Below the pieces are notes generated by a model, which was not told the origin of the DNA, made no database searches, and was given only the letters and a program-made list of their open reading frames with translations. Below are positions 34,288 through 43,408 of a stretch of 64,000 nt of DNA, piece by piece. Every line of letters begins with the position of its first letter. The stretch's first letter is position 1. Position numbers and translations under genes: made by a program. This DNA comes from Photobacterium sanguinicancri (lineage in GTDB: Bacteria; Pseudomonadota; Gammaproteobacteria; Enterobacterales; Vibrionaceae): contig NZ_NOIF01000002.1 in assembly GCF_002265265.1 (NCBI RefSeq), forward strand, positions 47,999-111,998. Reading direction: 5' to 3'.

Positions 34288-34548
34288 TTGGCAAATATCA
34301 AATCTGCTAAGAAACGTGCACTAACTTCAGAAAAACGTCGCCAGCACAACGCTAGCCGTCGTTCTATGATGCGCACTTTCTTCAAAAAAGTTATCGTTGC
34401 TATTGAAGCAGGCAACAAAGAAGCTGCAACTGCTGCTTTCGTTGAAATGCAACCTGTTATGGATCGTATGGCTACTAAAGGCCTAATCCATAAAAACAAA
34501 GCTGCACGTCACAAAGCTCGCCTAGCGGCTAAAATCAAAGCTCTTTAA
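34288..34548 (+). CDS. rpsT: 30S ribosomal protein S20
   Basis: Primary 16S rRNA-binding protein of the 30S subunit. The 86-residue, very basic protein begins [10 protein letters not shown] after the initiator. The frame extends to an ATG at 34273, but the family start is the TTG at 34288, preceded by GGGAG 9-10 nt upstream. E. coli rpsT also begins with UUG, and this weak start is linked to its autoregulation. Divergent from murJ and closed by a strong terminator. Confidence 0.96.
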   Translation: MANIKSAKKRALTSEKRRQHNASRRSMMRTFFKKVIVAIEAGNKEAATAAFVEMQPVMDRMATKGLIHKNKAARHKARLAAKIKAL

Positions 34549-34571
34549 TAGAGTCGAGATTTTACAGCGAT

Positions 34572-34601
34572 AAAAAAAACCGGCACTTAGCCGGTTTTTT
34601 T
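34572..34601 (+). terminator. Rho-independent terminator between rpsT and hlyU
   Basis: AAAACCGGC-ACTTA-GCCGGTTTTTTTG: a stem with A-run on the left and T-run on the right, serving rpsT and probably also the converging hlyU. Confidence 0.92.
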
Positions 34602-34627
34602 GTGTCTGGAATTTGCCATTTAAAAAC

Positions 34628-34921
34628 TCAATGGCAATACATATCGTGCAACAATTGAATCACAGCGCGTACTTCTTCGCTCTTCAAACGGTAGTACACC
34701 GTTTGTGACTCTTTTCGCGTCTCTACCAAACCATCACGCCTTAGCCATGCTAAGTGTTGAGATAATGCTGATTGGCTCAATTGGAGCTTCTCACACATCA
34801 TTCCGACGGACATTTCCCCTTCTAGCAAGTAGCAAAGAATAAATAAACGCCTTTCGTTCGCCATGGCTTTGAGTAATACGACTGCTTGCCCAGCATTCTG
34901 CTCCATTCGTTGCAGATCCAT
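34628..34921 (-). CDS. hlyU: ArsR/SmtB-family transcriptional regulator HlyU
   Basis: Winged-helix regulator known in Vibrio as an activator/antirepressor of haemolysin and RTX toxin genes. The 97-residue protein has VVLLKAMANERRLFILCYLL, then the recognition region LSQSALSQHLAWLRRDGLVETRKE and the wing TVYYRLKSEE, which is very close to V. cholerae HlyU as I remember it. The two Cys (in ILCYLL and MMCEKL) match the redox-type HlyU pattern rather than a metal site. It sits between rpsT and nhaR, as in V. cholerae. No toxin gene is visible in this window. Confidence 0.9.
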   Translation of the reverse strand: MDLQRMEQNAGQAVVLLKAMANERRLFILCYLLEGEMSVGMMCEKLQLSQSALSQHLAWLRRDGLVETRKESQTVYYRLKSEEVRAVIQLLHDMYCH

Positions 34922-35012
34922 ATTCTCACCACTAATTTAAGTTAACGCTAATATACTTAAATATTAAGTGAGTTAACGGCAAAGATCCATGAAAAAGTCG
35001 TAGTAATTAGCG

Positions 35013-35900
35013 CTATTTAAACAACTTACCAAAGTTTGCTTCACATATCTTTTTCACCGCAGGATGCATAATCATACGTTCAGCAAAAATGACGTAATAC
35101 TCTTCTTTGATTTCTTTCACCCGTTTTACTTCACGAATGTTGTTTGCTTCTTCTATTTCTTCCGCATAAATTGACGGTGCAACAAACATCGACTGATGGT
35201 AGGCACCAAACGCCTTCATCAATGCTGCATCATCAAATTCACCAAGAATATTTGGCGTGATCCCTTGCTGATCAAACCATTGATGTAATTTGCGTCCCAT
35301 CGCAGTACGGCGACCAGGGATCAGTAATTTATAATCTTCAATACAGGCTGGGAAATGTAGCGTTTTTTCTGGCTTAGAGCAGAAAAAACTCATGCTCGAT
35401 TCACCCAGTTTCTTACTGTAAAGGCCTGGGCTTTGCGTTGAATCAACCGGGCAGTCAGACAAAATCATGTCCAATTTATGCAGCGACAGTTGCTCTAACA
35501 ACATTTCATGAGTGGACTCATAGCAGCGCAAGTGGATACGCTCATCTTCCGGAATACCTTCCAACAACACCTTACTGACTAAGCGCTTAGACAACGCATC
35601 GGCTACGCCAACTTCCAGCAACTGATTTTCACGCTGTGTATAGTTAACGATATCCAGCATTTCGTAGCTAAGATCAAACATTTTATCGGCATACTTAAAA
35701 ACCAACTGTCCTAGCTCGGTTGGTTCAATATTCCGCCCAACACGCTTTGTCAGCTTCCCTTTCATTCGTTCTTCTAACGCACGAATTTGTCCTGTCACCG
35801 TCTGTGGTGCGAGAAAAAGCGCATCAGCAGCCTTAGTCACTGAGCCTTGCTTGCACACCATCCAGAAGTAATACAAGTGGTTATAATTAAGATGAGACAT
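35013..35900 (-). CDS. nhaR: LysR-family Na+-responsive regulator NhaR
   Basis: Activator of nhaA in response to sodium. The 295-residue protein has the LysR N-terminal helix-turn-helix with the typical NhaR opening [39 protein letters not shown], and an effector domain ([42 protein letters not shown]). It lies downstream of nhaA and a small secreted-protein gene, separated from them by a terminator, so it probably has its own promoter. Confidence 0.93.
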   Translation of the reverse strand: MSHLNYNHLYYFWMVCKQGSVTKAADALFLAPQTVTGQIRALEERMKGKLTKRVGRNIEPTELGQLVFKYADKMFDLSYEMLDIVNYTQRENQLLEVGVADALSKRLVSKVLLEGIPEDERIHLRCYESTHEMLLEQLSLHKLDMILSDCPVDSTQSPGLYSKKLGESSMSFFCSKPEKTLHFPACIEDYKLLIPGRRTAMGRKLHQWFDQQGITPNILGEFDDAALMKAFGAYHQSMFVAPSIYAEEIEEANNIREVKRVKEIKEEYYVIFAERMIMHPAVKKICEANFGKLFK

Positions 35901-35921
35901 CCGTTATTTCATTGCCATAAT

Positions 35922-35962
35922 AAAAAACCCCAGACGTGCAGCTTACGCGGCACCTCTAGGGT
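35922..35962 (-). terminator. Rho-independent terminator of the nhaA operon
   Basis: On the minus strand ACCCTAGAGGTGC ... GCACGTCTGGGG pairs over 12 positions with one mismatch and one G-U, followed by TTTTTTATT. It ends the nhaA/small-gene transcript before nhaR. Confidence 0.8.
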
Positions 35963-36028
35963 CTTCAACTTAATCTGTTATTTTTCAAGCAATGAAAGTA
36001 GTTTTTAGCGAATCTGAGTCTTAACTAC

Positions 36029-36292
36029 TCAATTCGTTGCATTGACAGACTTCTTTTCATCGACAAGGGTTTTACGATAACGCTCTCCAACTCGCTGCTC
36101 CAGTGCGCGAGAACGGAATGAGTCATCCTGTTCCGTCATCACAGTGGTCGTAGCAGCCTTACCGTGGCTAACACCAGCTAAATAAGCCTGACAAAGTTCC
36201 GTTTCGCTATCCGTGGTGCAATTCGTATAATCAGGTACAGCTACAGCAGCTGACGACGCGAACACCATCGCAGTGAGAAGATAACGTTTCAT
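36029..36292 (-). CDS. Small secreted protein of unknown function in the nhaA operon
   Basis: An 87-residue precursor with a clear signal peptide (MKRYLLTAMVFASSAAVAVP, cleavage likely after AVA). The mature part has two cysteines (YTNCTTDSETELCQAYLAG) that could form a disulfide in the periplasm, then a charged helical stretch. I do not recognise the family. It starts 1 bp after the nhaA stop, with its GGAGG ribosome-binding site inside the nhaA 3' end, so the two are translationally linked. A link to sodium or pH stress is inference from this context only. Confidence 0.8.
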   Translation of the reverse strand: MKRYLLTAMVFASSAAVAVPDYTNCTTDSETELCQAYLAGVSHGKAATTTVMTEQDDSFRSRALEQRVGERYRKTLVDEKKSVNATN

Positions 36293-36293
36293 A

Positions 36294-37451
36294 TTACGCC
36301 TCCGATTTAGGTAGCACGCGGTTTAGCATCATGTAGCCCACGATTGCCGCTACCGTTGACCCAACTAAAATACCTAAACGAGAATAAGTATTGAAGTCTG
36401 CTGGCGCACCAGCAAAAGCCAATGAAGAAATAAAGATCGACATGGTGAAACCAATACCACATAGCACCGACACTGCAAAAATATGCTTGAAGTTAATGCC
36501 GTCAGGTAGTATTGCTACACCGCTTTTTACTGCGACATAACTTGCAGTAAAGATCCCCAGTGGTTTACCAATGAACAGACCCAGAGCGATACCAACAGGT
36601 AACATGCCTGTCATACCTTCTACTGATACACCGTCCAAAGAAATACCTGCATTTGCAAAAGCAAACAGAGGAAGAATCAAGAAAGCAACGTATGGATGTA
36701 GTACATGCTCTAGGTGTTTAAGCGGTGAGTGCTTGTCTGAACGACCATCTTTACCACTTAATGGAATCGCAAAGCCTAACACCACACCAGCAAGTGTTGC
36801 GTGTACACCTGATTTCAAGACGCTGAACCACAATATCGCACCCACAATTAAGTAGAGTGAGATTTTCGTGACATTTTTAGCGTTCATGATAAATAGTGCC
36901 GCTGTTGAAGCAAATGCCACAGCCAATGCCCAAGTAGACAAGTCGCTGCTGTAGAACAAAGCGATAATCACGATAACACCAAGGTCATCAATAATCGCCA
37001 GCGCTAACAGGAACACTTTTAAGCTAACGGGTACACGTTTACCCAGTAACGCCATAATACCCAATGCAAATGCAATATCAGTTGCAGCAGGGATCGCCCA
37101 ACCTGTAATCGCGACAGGATCTGAGTAGTTAAATAGTACATACACTAACGCTGGTGCAATCATACCGCCAACAGCTGCAAGTGCAGGGAAAATCGCTTTT
37201 TCTTTCGTATTCAGCGCACCTTCAATAAGTTCGCGCTTTACTTCCAATCCGATAAGCATAAAGAAGATAGCCATTAAGCCATCATTGATCCAATGCTCTA
37301 CAGATAGGCCAGCAACATAGGAATGAAGCGTACCTGAGTAAACTGATTGTAATGGTGAGTTCGCAATAACCATTGCGATAGCTGCTGCGATAATAAGGAT
37401 AATACCGCCAGCAGACTCTAATTTTAAAAATTTACGAATAGCATCGGTCAT
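36294..37451 (-). CDS. nhaA: Na+/H+ antiporter NhaA
   Basis: pH-activated electrogenic Na+(Li+)/H+ antiporter of the inner membrane. The 385-residue protein has about 12 helices. Landmarks are [45 protein letters not shown], the ion-binding Asp pair region ([13 protein letters not shown] and [18 protein letters not shown]) and FANAGISL. Upstream of its regulator gene nhaR. The 488-bp gap to nptA holds their divergent control regions. Confidence 0.96.
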   Translation of the reverse strand: MTDAIRKFLKLESAGGIILIIAAAIAMVIANSPLQSVYSGTLHSYVAGLSVEHWINDGLMAIFFMLIGLEVKRELIEGALNTKEKAIFPALAAVGGMIAPALVYVLFNYSDPVAITGWAIPAATDIAFALGIMALLGKRVPVSLKVFLLALAIIDDLGVIVIIALFYSSDLSTWALAVAFASTAALFIMNAKNVTKISLYLIVGAILWFSVLKSGVHATLAGVVLGFAIPLSGKDGRSDKHSPLKHLEHVLHPYVAFLILPLFAFANAGISLDGVSVEGMTGMLPVGIALGLFIGKPLGIFTASYVAVKSGVAILPDGINFKHIFAVSVLCGIGFTMSIFISSLAFAGAPADFNTYSRLGILVGSTVAAIVGYMMLNRVLPKSEA

Positions 37452-37845
37452 TGACCGTCACTCCTTGTGAACAAAAACAATTTTCACAAAATACATTGTG
37501 TTTCGTTAGTGTAATCGGCAATACCGCTTTCTGAGAAATCGTTTGTTTAGAGCTAATACATCGTAAATACCGAATAATTAGAGCCATAACCAAGTAATAT
37601 CCGCAGAATAAATTTTCAGATAATCCGCAACTGTCATATTCCTCCACTACAAATCCGAGTTTTCCTGTTTTTTATTACTGATATTAATAATTCATTCAGG
37701 ATAAAAACCTAAATCCTAACACCACTAAACATTCTCAAAAAACGACTTTAATCATGACGTTATATATTAATACCACCACTTCTGACTAAAAGCTGAATTT
37801 TCTCATCTCTCATAAAATAAGCACAAAAGTGCCTTGTAATTAAAA

Positions 37846-37863
37846 GTGTCATATTTCTGAAAT
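37846..37863 (+). promoter_or_regulatory. Possible PHO box upstream of nptA
   Basis: GTGTCAT-ATTT-CTGAAAT matches the PhoB box pattern CTGTCAT-N4-CTGTCAT at 11 of 14 half-site positions, with an AT-rich spacer, about 80 bp before the Na+/phosphate cotransporter gene. Found by eye. Confidence 0.4.
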
Positions 37864-37898
37864 ATTAGCCCTCTACCATCGCGGCAGATTTCAACAAA

Positions 37899-37916
37899 AT
37901 GACACCCAAACGACAT
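37899..37916 (-). promoter_or_regulatory. Second PHO-box-like site upstream of nptA, opposite orientation
   Basis: On the minus strand ATGTCGT-TTGG-GTGTCAT. It matches the same pattern at 11 of 14 half-site positions, but it lies very close to the start codon and the spacer is less AT-rich than usual. Confidence 0.3.
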
Positions 37917-37939
37917 CCTATTGTCATGGAGAAATGATT

Positions 37940-39082
37940 ATGAATACCCAAGCCACTACTGCTGCGCCACAAAACAGCTCTATGCGTTGGGTCCGCTGGG
38001 CTAACCTAGCGTTCATGCTGTACATTCTGCTTGTTGCTGTATCTATGGTCAGCAGCGGCTTTAAATGGTCTGTTGGTGAGCAAGCAAAAACTTTATTTGA
38101 ATTTGCCTCTCACCCTGTAGCAGGCTTAATGATTGGCTTAGTAGCAACGGCACTTATCCAATCTTCAAGCACGGTGACATCAATCATTGTAGGTCTAGTG
38201 GCAGGTGGTTTACCTGTAGAAACCGCGATTCCTATGGTTATGGGTGCCAATATTGGTACAACGTTAACCAACACCTTGGTAAGTTTAGGCCATGCGCGTT
38301 GTAAAGAAGAATTCCGTCGTGCCTTTGCAAGTGCAACCGTACATGACTTCTTTAACCTATTGGCTGTTTCTATCTTCCTACCGTTAGAAATGATGTTCGG
38401 CATACTAGACAAAATTTCAACGTGGTTAGTATCACCATTGCTGGATGCAGGCGACATGAGCATGAAGGGATTAAACTTCATGAAACCGCTGACTCAGCCT
38501 GCTGTTGACCTTGTAAAAGGCCCACTAAGCACATTTGGTAACATGGGTGGTGTTGCACTTATCGTTATCGGTATTGCGCTTATCTTTATTGCGATTACGG
38601 CAATGGGTAAACTTATGCGTAGCCTTATGGTTGGCCGTGCAAAAGACATCCTAAAGAGCGCAATTGGTCGTGGTCCGCTACATGGCATCGCATCAGGTAC
38701 TGTTGTTACTATCCTTGTTCAGTCGTCTTCTACGACAACAAGTTTGATGGTGCCACTAGTAGGTACTGGTGTACTAAAAGTACGTGAAGTTTACCCTTTC
38801 ACTTTGGGTGCAAACATTGGTACATGTATCACTGCGTTACTAGCGGCAACCGCTATCTCTGGTGATAACGCAGTATTCGCACTACAAATTGCATTAGTAC
38901 ACTTAGTTTTCAACATACTAGCAACTGTACTTATCTTTGGTGTGCCATTCCTACGTGAATTACCGCTGAAAGGCGCATTCTACCTAGGTGACCTAGCAAC
39001 CAAGAGCAAAGCAGCTGTATTTGGTTACATTAGTTTAGTGTTTGGTATTCTACCACTGACCATCCTAGGCCTAACGGCGTAA
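37940..39082 (+). CDS. nptA: Na+/phosphate cotransporter, NptA (PNaS) family
   Basis: Inner-membrane sodium-coupled phosphate transporter. The 380-residue protein has the duplicated signature of the family: ATALIQSSSTVTSIIVGL with GANIGTTLTN in the first half, and TVVTILVQSSSTTTSLMVPL with GANIGTCITALLAA in the second. I start at the ATG at 37940 because GGAG lies 8 nt upstream; the ATG at 37934 is only 2 nt after it. V. cholerae has nptA in the same nhaR-region neighbourhood. The upstream PHO-box-like sites suggest phosphate control. Confidence 0.93.
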   Translation: MNTQATTAAPQNSSMRWVRWANLAFMLYILLVAVSMVSSGFKWSVGEQAKTLFEFASHPVAGLMIGLVATALIQSSSTVTSIIVGLVAGGLPVETAIPMVMGANIGTTLTNTLVSLGHARCKEEFRRAFASATVHDFFNLLAVSIFLPLEMMFGILDKISTWLVSPLLDAGDMSMKGLNFMKPLTQPAVDLVKGPLSTFGNMGGVALIVIGIALIFIAITAMGKLMRSLMVGRAKDILKSAIGRGPLHGIASGTVVTILVQSSSTTTSLMVPLVGTGVLKVREVYPFTLGANIGTCITALLAATAISGDNAVFALQIALVHLVFNILATVLIFGVPFLRELPLKGAFYLGDLATKSKAAVFGYISLVFGILPLTILGLTA

Positions 39083-39113
39083 GATTGATTCGTAAGTTAC
39101 AATCTAGATAACA

Positions 39114-39319
39114 ATCGAGTAGGAGGAGGCCTCACGGCCTCCGTCCTCTCACACCACCGTACAAGCGTGGGTCGCATACGGCGGTTCCAGCTATGTTTTG
39201 CCATTTGCTTCCTTCAGATTCCACCTCACGATGGACACCCTTGCATAGGCTAACGCTTCCTGCTCGACAAGGCACGTAGAGGACTTTCACCTCCTAGGTT
39301 GACACCATGCTCGGCGCAC
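39114..39319 (-). mobile_element. Internally deleted group II intron (probably class C) without reverse transcriptase
   Basis: On the minus strand it begins GTGCGCC at 39319 and continues with domain I conserved pieces (CTAGGAGGTGAAAGTCCTC, then AAGGGTGTCC and GTGAGGTGGAATCTGAAGG). Near 39190 it jumps straight into a domain V-like hairpin (ACCGCCGTA pairing TACGGTGGT, 39152-39187, with a shortened distal helix), and then a domain VI stem (GGAGGCC-GTGA-GGCCTCC) ending CTACTCGAT at 39114. The bulk of domains I-IV and the ORF are gone, so it cannot move or, probably, splice. It lies just past a Rho-independent terminator, the preferred class C target. Confidence 0.8.
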
Positions 39320-39325
39320 AACAAC

Positions 39326-39354
39326 AAAAGGCAGACCTTGAGTCTGCCTTTTTT
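39326..39354 (-). terminator. Rho-independent terminator of the DUF805 gene
   Basis: AAAAGGCAGAC-CTTGA-GTCTGCCTTTTTT: an 8-bp stem with T-runs on both strands, 26 bp past the DUF805 stop. The intron remnant begins 6 bp beyond it on the minus strand. Confidence 0.9.
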
Positions 39355-39379
39355 GTCGCATTACAGTCGCTAATGTCGT

Positions 39380-39766
39380 CTAACCACTAAATTGGGCATC
39401 TTCAATCTGCTTAGGATTTGGACCATACTCGTTAGACTGCGCCTCGCTGTCTTTAACGAAAAAGTACAGCAATACAAGTGCACCAATAACAGGAATAATC
39501 ACAATAAACATCCACCAGCCAACCCGACCTGTATCATGCAAACGTCTTACGCCAACAGCGATTGTTGGGATCATCACAGCAAAAGAATAGATAGAGCCCA
39601 AAATACCCGCTCCATCAGCAGATCCTGGTGTATGAAGTAGGTTATCTACCACAGCTAAACATAATGCAATCACAAGGTTAACTAAGAAGAAATACCAATA
39701 CTCTTTTCGACGAGCTCTTCCTTTGAAAACAGCATAATTCTTTAAAACGTGTAAATACCAGCTCAT
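39380..39766 (-). CDS. DUF805-family membrane protein
   Basis: A 128-residue inner-membrane protein of unknown biochemical role. The DUF805 pattern is clear: N-terminal LKNYAVFKGRARRKEYWYFFLVN, central VGVRRLHDTGRVGWWMF, and a C-terminal polar tail (NEYGPNP). Four hydrophobic segments are predicted. It resembles the E. coli YhaH/YhaI group. A single gene with its own terminator; no neighbour suggests a pathway. Confidence 0.9.
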   Translation of the reverse strand: MSWYLHVLKNYAVFKGRARRKEYWYFFLVNLVIALCLAVVDNLLHTPGSADGAGILGSIYSFAVMIPTIAVGVRRLHDTGRVGWWMFIVIIPVIGALVLLYFFVKDSEAQSNEYGPNPKQIEDAQFSG

Positions 39767-39970
39767 AGACCTTCCTCTTAATATTTGCTGCTATATCTTG
39801 CTTTATTAATTGTTAGCATAAAACAGACGTTATGAAGTCGCTAAATAAATCGTTGAAATGTAAGAATGCAATATAGCTAAACAAGACAACATCAACGCAT
39901 ATTAGAGACAGCATTCTACCCGATTTACGATAAGCTAAATGGACATGCTCTTCACAAATAAGGCAATGCA

Positions 39971-40393
39971 ATGCAGTTTATCAAGCACTTAGTCCGATAT
40001 TCCTTCGTTTTTGGCGCGGCTTACTTTACGCACCTTACCTTTGCAACCAGCCCACCAGCACCTGAACTAGAGAAGCCAACGACAGTAACAACATTAGCTG
40101 CTGGGATATTTTCCCCTGAGCAAGGCATTATTTGTGATGAAAAAGCAGGGTTCTGTGTCGATGGATTTGGTATTTCAATGGCTTTTACCCAATCTTACTT
40201 AGGTGACGATGCACAGAATAAGATGCTAAAAATGATAGAAGAGGTTGGCGGAAGCGACAACTTCGACAGTAGCCGCTTTTCATTTAGTAACAAGGTTTAT
40301 TGTGATTCTGCCGAGCGTGCCTGTTTTGATGATCGCTATAGCGAGACCAAACAAATCCCCTTTACTGATACCTTATTCGCCGAAGAAAAATAA
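39971..40393 (+). CDS. YcgJ/Fels-1-like secreted protein
   Basis: A 140-residue precursor with an N-terminal signal-type helix (residues 1-27, ending THLTFATS). The mature part carries the family core FSPEQGIICDEKAGFCVDGFGISMAFTQSYLG, which matches the YcgJ / Fels-1 prophage protein-like family as I remember it, and a second cysteine pair in YCDSAERACFDD. Four cysteines in two close pairs suggest periplasmic disulfides. Function is unknown. It stands alone, convergent with the LysR gene. Confidence 0.75.
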   Translation: MQFIKHLVRYSFVFGAAYFTHLTFATSPPAPELEKPTTVTTLAAGIFSPEQGIICDEKAGFCVDGFGISMAFTQSYLGDDAQNKMLKMIEEVGGSDNFDSSRFSFSNKVYCDSAERACFDDRYSETKQIPFTDTLFAEEK

Positions 40394-40442
40394 TACGGTA
40401 AGCTCGCGACTCATAGCATGAAAGCGAGCCACTAATGATGCA

Positions 40443-41345
40443 TTAAAAATAGTGGCCAATAACGAGATAACGCGCACGAATATGCTCTATTAGTAACCTG
40501 ATTTTTTGCGGTGGTTGGCGAGTGAACGGGTAAACTGCATAAATGCCTAGCCGCTTACCAACTTGCTTAGGGAATAAATCCATTAAATCCCCTTTCATCA
40601 AATCGTGATACACCAAACACCTTGGTACATAAGCAATACCGTGACCGCCTAAGGCTGCTTTACGTAATGCTCCCGCGTTATTGGTTGAGAAGTTACCACT
40701 GATCCGCACGATATAATTACCGCTATCTCTTTTAAACAACCACTCCGCTGCACCTGTTGTTTGGTAAGCATACTGTAAGCAATTATGGTTCACTAAATCC
40801 TCGGGATGCTGCGGTTTTCCGTTTCGGCTAATATAGGCAGGTGCCGCGCATATTACCCATTGCGAATCTAGAATATGGCGTGCAATTAGGTTGGAGTCTT
40901 CGAGGTGACCGGTTCTGATCACTAAGTCAAAACCATCATCAATCAAATCCACAAACTTATTATCAAGCGACATATCCACTGTCATCCCCGGATTTTGCAC
41001 GCAAAAATCCGCAACTGCATCTGCTAAAAGTAGGTCTCCCGAGATAGTAGGCACTGACATTTTCACATGTCCAGTCACTTTTTCACCAAACCCTGCCACA
41101 GTATCTATTGCCTCTACCGCTGCCTGCTTCACATTTTTAGCACCTTGATAAAGTAATTTTCCAGCCTCACTCACCGTTAACTTTCGTGTACTTCGGTACA
41201 AAAGTTGTACTCCAAGGCTTTCCTCTAATCGCGCTATCCGCTTGCTAACAACTGAGTTTGTAAGGCTGTTTTGCTCTGCTACTCGACTAAAAGAGCCGAG
41301 CTCCACAACCTGTGCAAACAGGATCAAGTCATCTGTTTTAACCAT
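40443..41345 (-). CDS. LysR-family transcriptional regulator
   Basis: A 300-residue LysR-type regulator of the CrgA/PecT-like group. It has an N-terminal winged HTH (LILFAQVVELGSFSRVAEQNSLTNSVVSKRIARLEESLGVQLL), a linker, then the effector-binding domain (GHVKMSVPTISGDLLLADAVADF, DLVIRTGHLEDSNLIAR). It is divergent from the lactate permease gene, with 157 bp between, so control of lldP is a reasonable inference; no operator was identified. Target and effector are unknown. Confidence 0.88.
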   Translation of the reverse strand: MVKTDDLILFAQVVELGSFSRVAEQNSLTNSVVSKRIARLEESLGVQLLYRSTRKLTVSEAGKLLYQGAKNVKQAAVEAIDTVAGFGEKVTGHVKMSVPTISGDLLLADAVADFCVQNPGMTVDMSLDNKFVDLIDDGFDLVIRTGHLEDSNLIARHILDSQWVICAAPAYISRNGKPQHPEDLVNHNCLQYAYQTTGAAEWLFKRDSGNYIVRISGNFSTNNAGALRKAALGGHGIAYVPRCLVYHDLMKGDLMDLFPKQVGKRLGIYAVYPFTRQPPQKIRLLIEHIRARYLVIGHYF

Positions 41346-41502
41346 GATTTATCAACTTTTGGAAATAATCTTTTTCATTATTCCCCTATATTAAGAAAAA
41401 TGAAAGGAGTACCGTCACATTTGATTTACATAATCCACACAAACACAACAATAATATTACTCTAACGTTAAAACAAAACGGCTGTACGAAGGATGTACTC
41501 TA

Positions 41503-43200
41503 ATGACTGATACCCTACTCGCTTTACTCGCCTTTTCGCCGATAGTGCTCGCCGCTATCTTACTGGTTGGCCTTAACTGGCCAGCAAAACATGCTATGCC
41601 TGTCGCCTTTGGTCTAACGGTTATTATTGCCTTATTCGGTTGGGATATGTCTGCCAACCGTGTATTGGCATCCAGTATCCAAGGCTTAATGATCACCATT
41701 GCGGTGTTGTGGATAGTGTTCGGTGCCATCTTCTTGTTAAACACTTTAAAGCACACCGGCGCTATCACAACTATTCGTAATGGTTTTACCGATATCTCTA
41801 CCGACCGCCGTGTTCAAGCCATTATCATTGCATGGTGTTTTGGATCCTTCATTGAAGGCGCATCAGGCTTTGGTACTCCAGCAGCCATTGCGGCACCGCT
41901 ATTGGTTGCCATTGGTTTCCCAGCCCTTGCTGCCGTACTAATGGGCATGATGATCCAATCAACCCCCGTTTCTTTTGGTGCTGTCGGAACACCTATCATC
42001 GTAGGTGTCAATAAAGGGCTAGATACTCATAACATCACAGAAACATTAGTGGCTAATGGCTCAACGTGGGATGTGTACTTACAGCAAATCACCACGAACG
42101 TTGCATTAATCCACGCCTGTGTTGGCACATTAATACCTGTGCTTATGGCGATGATGCTAACGCGCTTTTTTGGTAAAAACAGAAGCTGGACTGAAGGGCT
42201 AGATATTCTACCATTCGCTATTTTTGCAGGTTTAGCTTTTACTATTCCTTACGCATTAACAGGTGCATTACTTGGCCCAGAGTTCCCATCTTTGATTGGT
42301 GGCTTAGTGGGATTGGCCATTGTGGTAACTGCGGCGAAAAAAGGCTTTTTAGTACCTAAGTCAAAGTGGGATTTTGAAAGTGAAGACAAATGGCCAGCAG
42401 AGTGGTTAGGTTCTCTCAAAATTGAAATCAAAGAGACAACGGGTAAGCCGATGAGCCTGGCGCTGGCATGGGCACCTTATGTACTGTTAGCTGTAATATT
42501 GGTTGCTAGTCGCGTAAGTAAAGACTTCAAAGGTATGTTGACCGATGTCAGCTTCTCGTTGAGTAATATCTTAGGTGAGTCTGGGATCAGTGCTGCAATC
42601 CAGCCGCTATACTTACCGGGTGGGATTCTAGTGTTTGTTGCGCTGCTTGCGGTATTGCTGCAATCACGCCAAGTCAGCCCATTATTTAAAGCTTTTGGCG
42701 AATCAAGTAAAACCCTGATTGGCGCTGGTTTTGTACTGATTTTTACTATCCCTATGGTACGTATTTTCATTAACTCTGGCGTCAATGGTGCTGATTTAGC
42801 CAGCATGCCAGTAACCACTGCGAACTTTGCATCTGGCTTAGTCGGTGAGTTCTTCCCTGCCCTTAGCGCGACCATAGGCGCATTAGGCGCATTCATCGCA
42901 GGTTCTAATACCGTATCTAACATGATGTTCAGCCAATTCCAATTTGAAGTGGCACAAACGTTAAGTATCTCAAGTGCGGCTGTTGTTGCCTTGCAAGCAG
43001 TAGGTGCAGCGGCGGGTAATATGATTGCGATTCACAATGTGGTTGCCGCATCAGCTACGGTTGGCTTGCTAGGCCGTGAAGGCGCAACATTGCGTAAAAC
43101 GATTATCCCAACTTTCTACTACCTTGTTATGACGGGTATTATCGGCTTAGTCATCATTTATGGCTTCAATATTAGCGATCCGCTGATATTGGCTCATTAA
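41503..43200 (+). CDS. lldP: L-lactate permease LldP/LctP family
   Basis: Proton-coupled lactate (and glycolate) uptake carrier of the inner membrane. The 565-residue protein has about 13 hydrophobic helices. Diagnostic stretches are [66 protein letters not shown] and [22 protein letters not shown]. No lactate dehydrogenase gene is adjacent. Ribosome-binding site AAGGA precedes the ATG, and a strong terminator follows. Confidence 0.93.
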   Translation: MTDTLLALLAFSPIVLAAILLVGLNWPAKHAMPVAFGLTVIIALFGWDMSANRVLASSIQGLMITIAVLWIVFGAIFLLNTLKHTGAITTIRNGFTDISTDRRVQAIIIAWCFGSFIEGASGFGTPAAIAAPLLVAIGFPALAAVLMGMMIQSTPVSFGAVGTPIIVGVNKGLDTHNITETLVANGSTWDVYLQQITTNVALIHACVGTLIPVLMAMMLTRFFGKNRSWTEGLDILPFAIFAGLAFTIPYALTGALLGPEFPSLIGGLVGLAIVVTAAKKGFLVPKSKWDFESEDKWPAEWLGSLKIEIKETTGKPMSLALAWAPYVLLAVILVASRVSKDFKGMLTDVSFSLSNILGESGISAAIQPLYLPGGILVFVALLAVLLQSRQVSPLFKAFGESSKTLIGAGFVLIFTIPMVRIFINSGVNGADLASMPVTTANFASGLVGEFFPALSATIGALGAFIAGSNTVSNMMFSQFQFEVAQTLSISSAAVVALQAVGAAAGNMIAIHNVVAASATVGLLGREGATLRKTIIPTFYYLVMTGIIGLVIIYGFNISDPLILAH

Positions 43201-43257
43201 CGATAGTCGTTAATACCAGCTTAAGATCTGATCTCAACCTAAAATAGATTAACGATA

Positions 43258-43296
43258 AAATAAGCCAAGAAAAGGACTTCTTGGCTTATTTTTTTA
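43258..43296 (+). terminator. Rho-independent terminator of lldP
   Basis: AATAAGCCAAGAA-AAGGA-CTTCTTGGCTTATTTTTTT: a stem of 12 or more bp followed by a T-run. Confidence 0.92.
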
Positions 43297-43408
43297 CCAC
43301 TGATTAAGCCTTTTTCCTGCCATATTCCAGCCGTGTCTATCATCCAAGACACGCAGACAAAGTGTCGCCAGCTATACTGTAATCACCTTGTGCACATAAG
43401 GAATTGAT

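Noticed and set aside
40402..40429. GCTCGC...GCGAGC inverted repeat between the YcgJ-like and LysR genes
   Set aside because: Only 6-7 bp with a 16-nt loop and no T-run on either strand; too weak to call a terminator.
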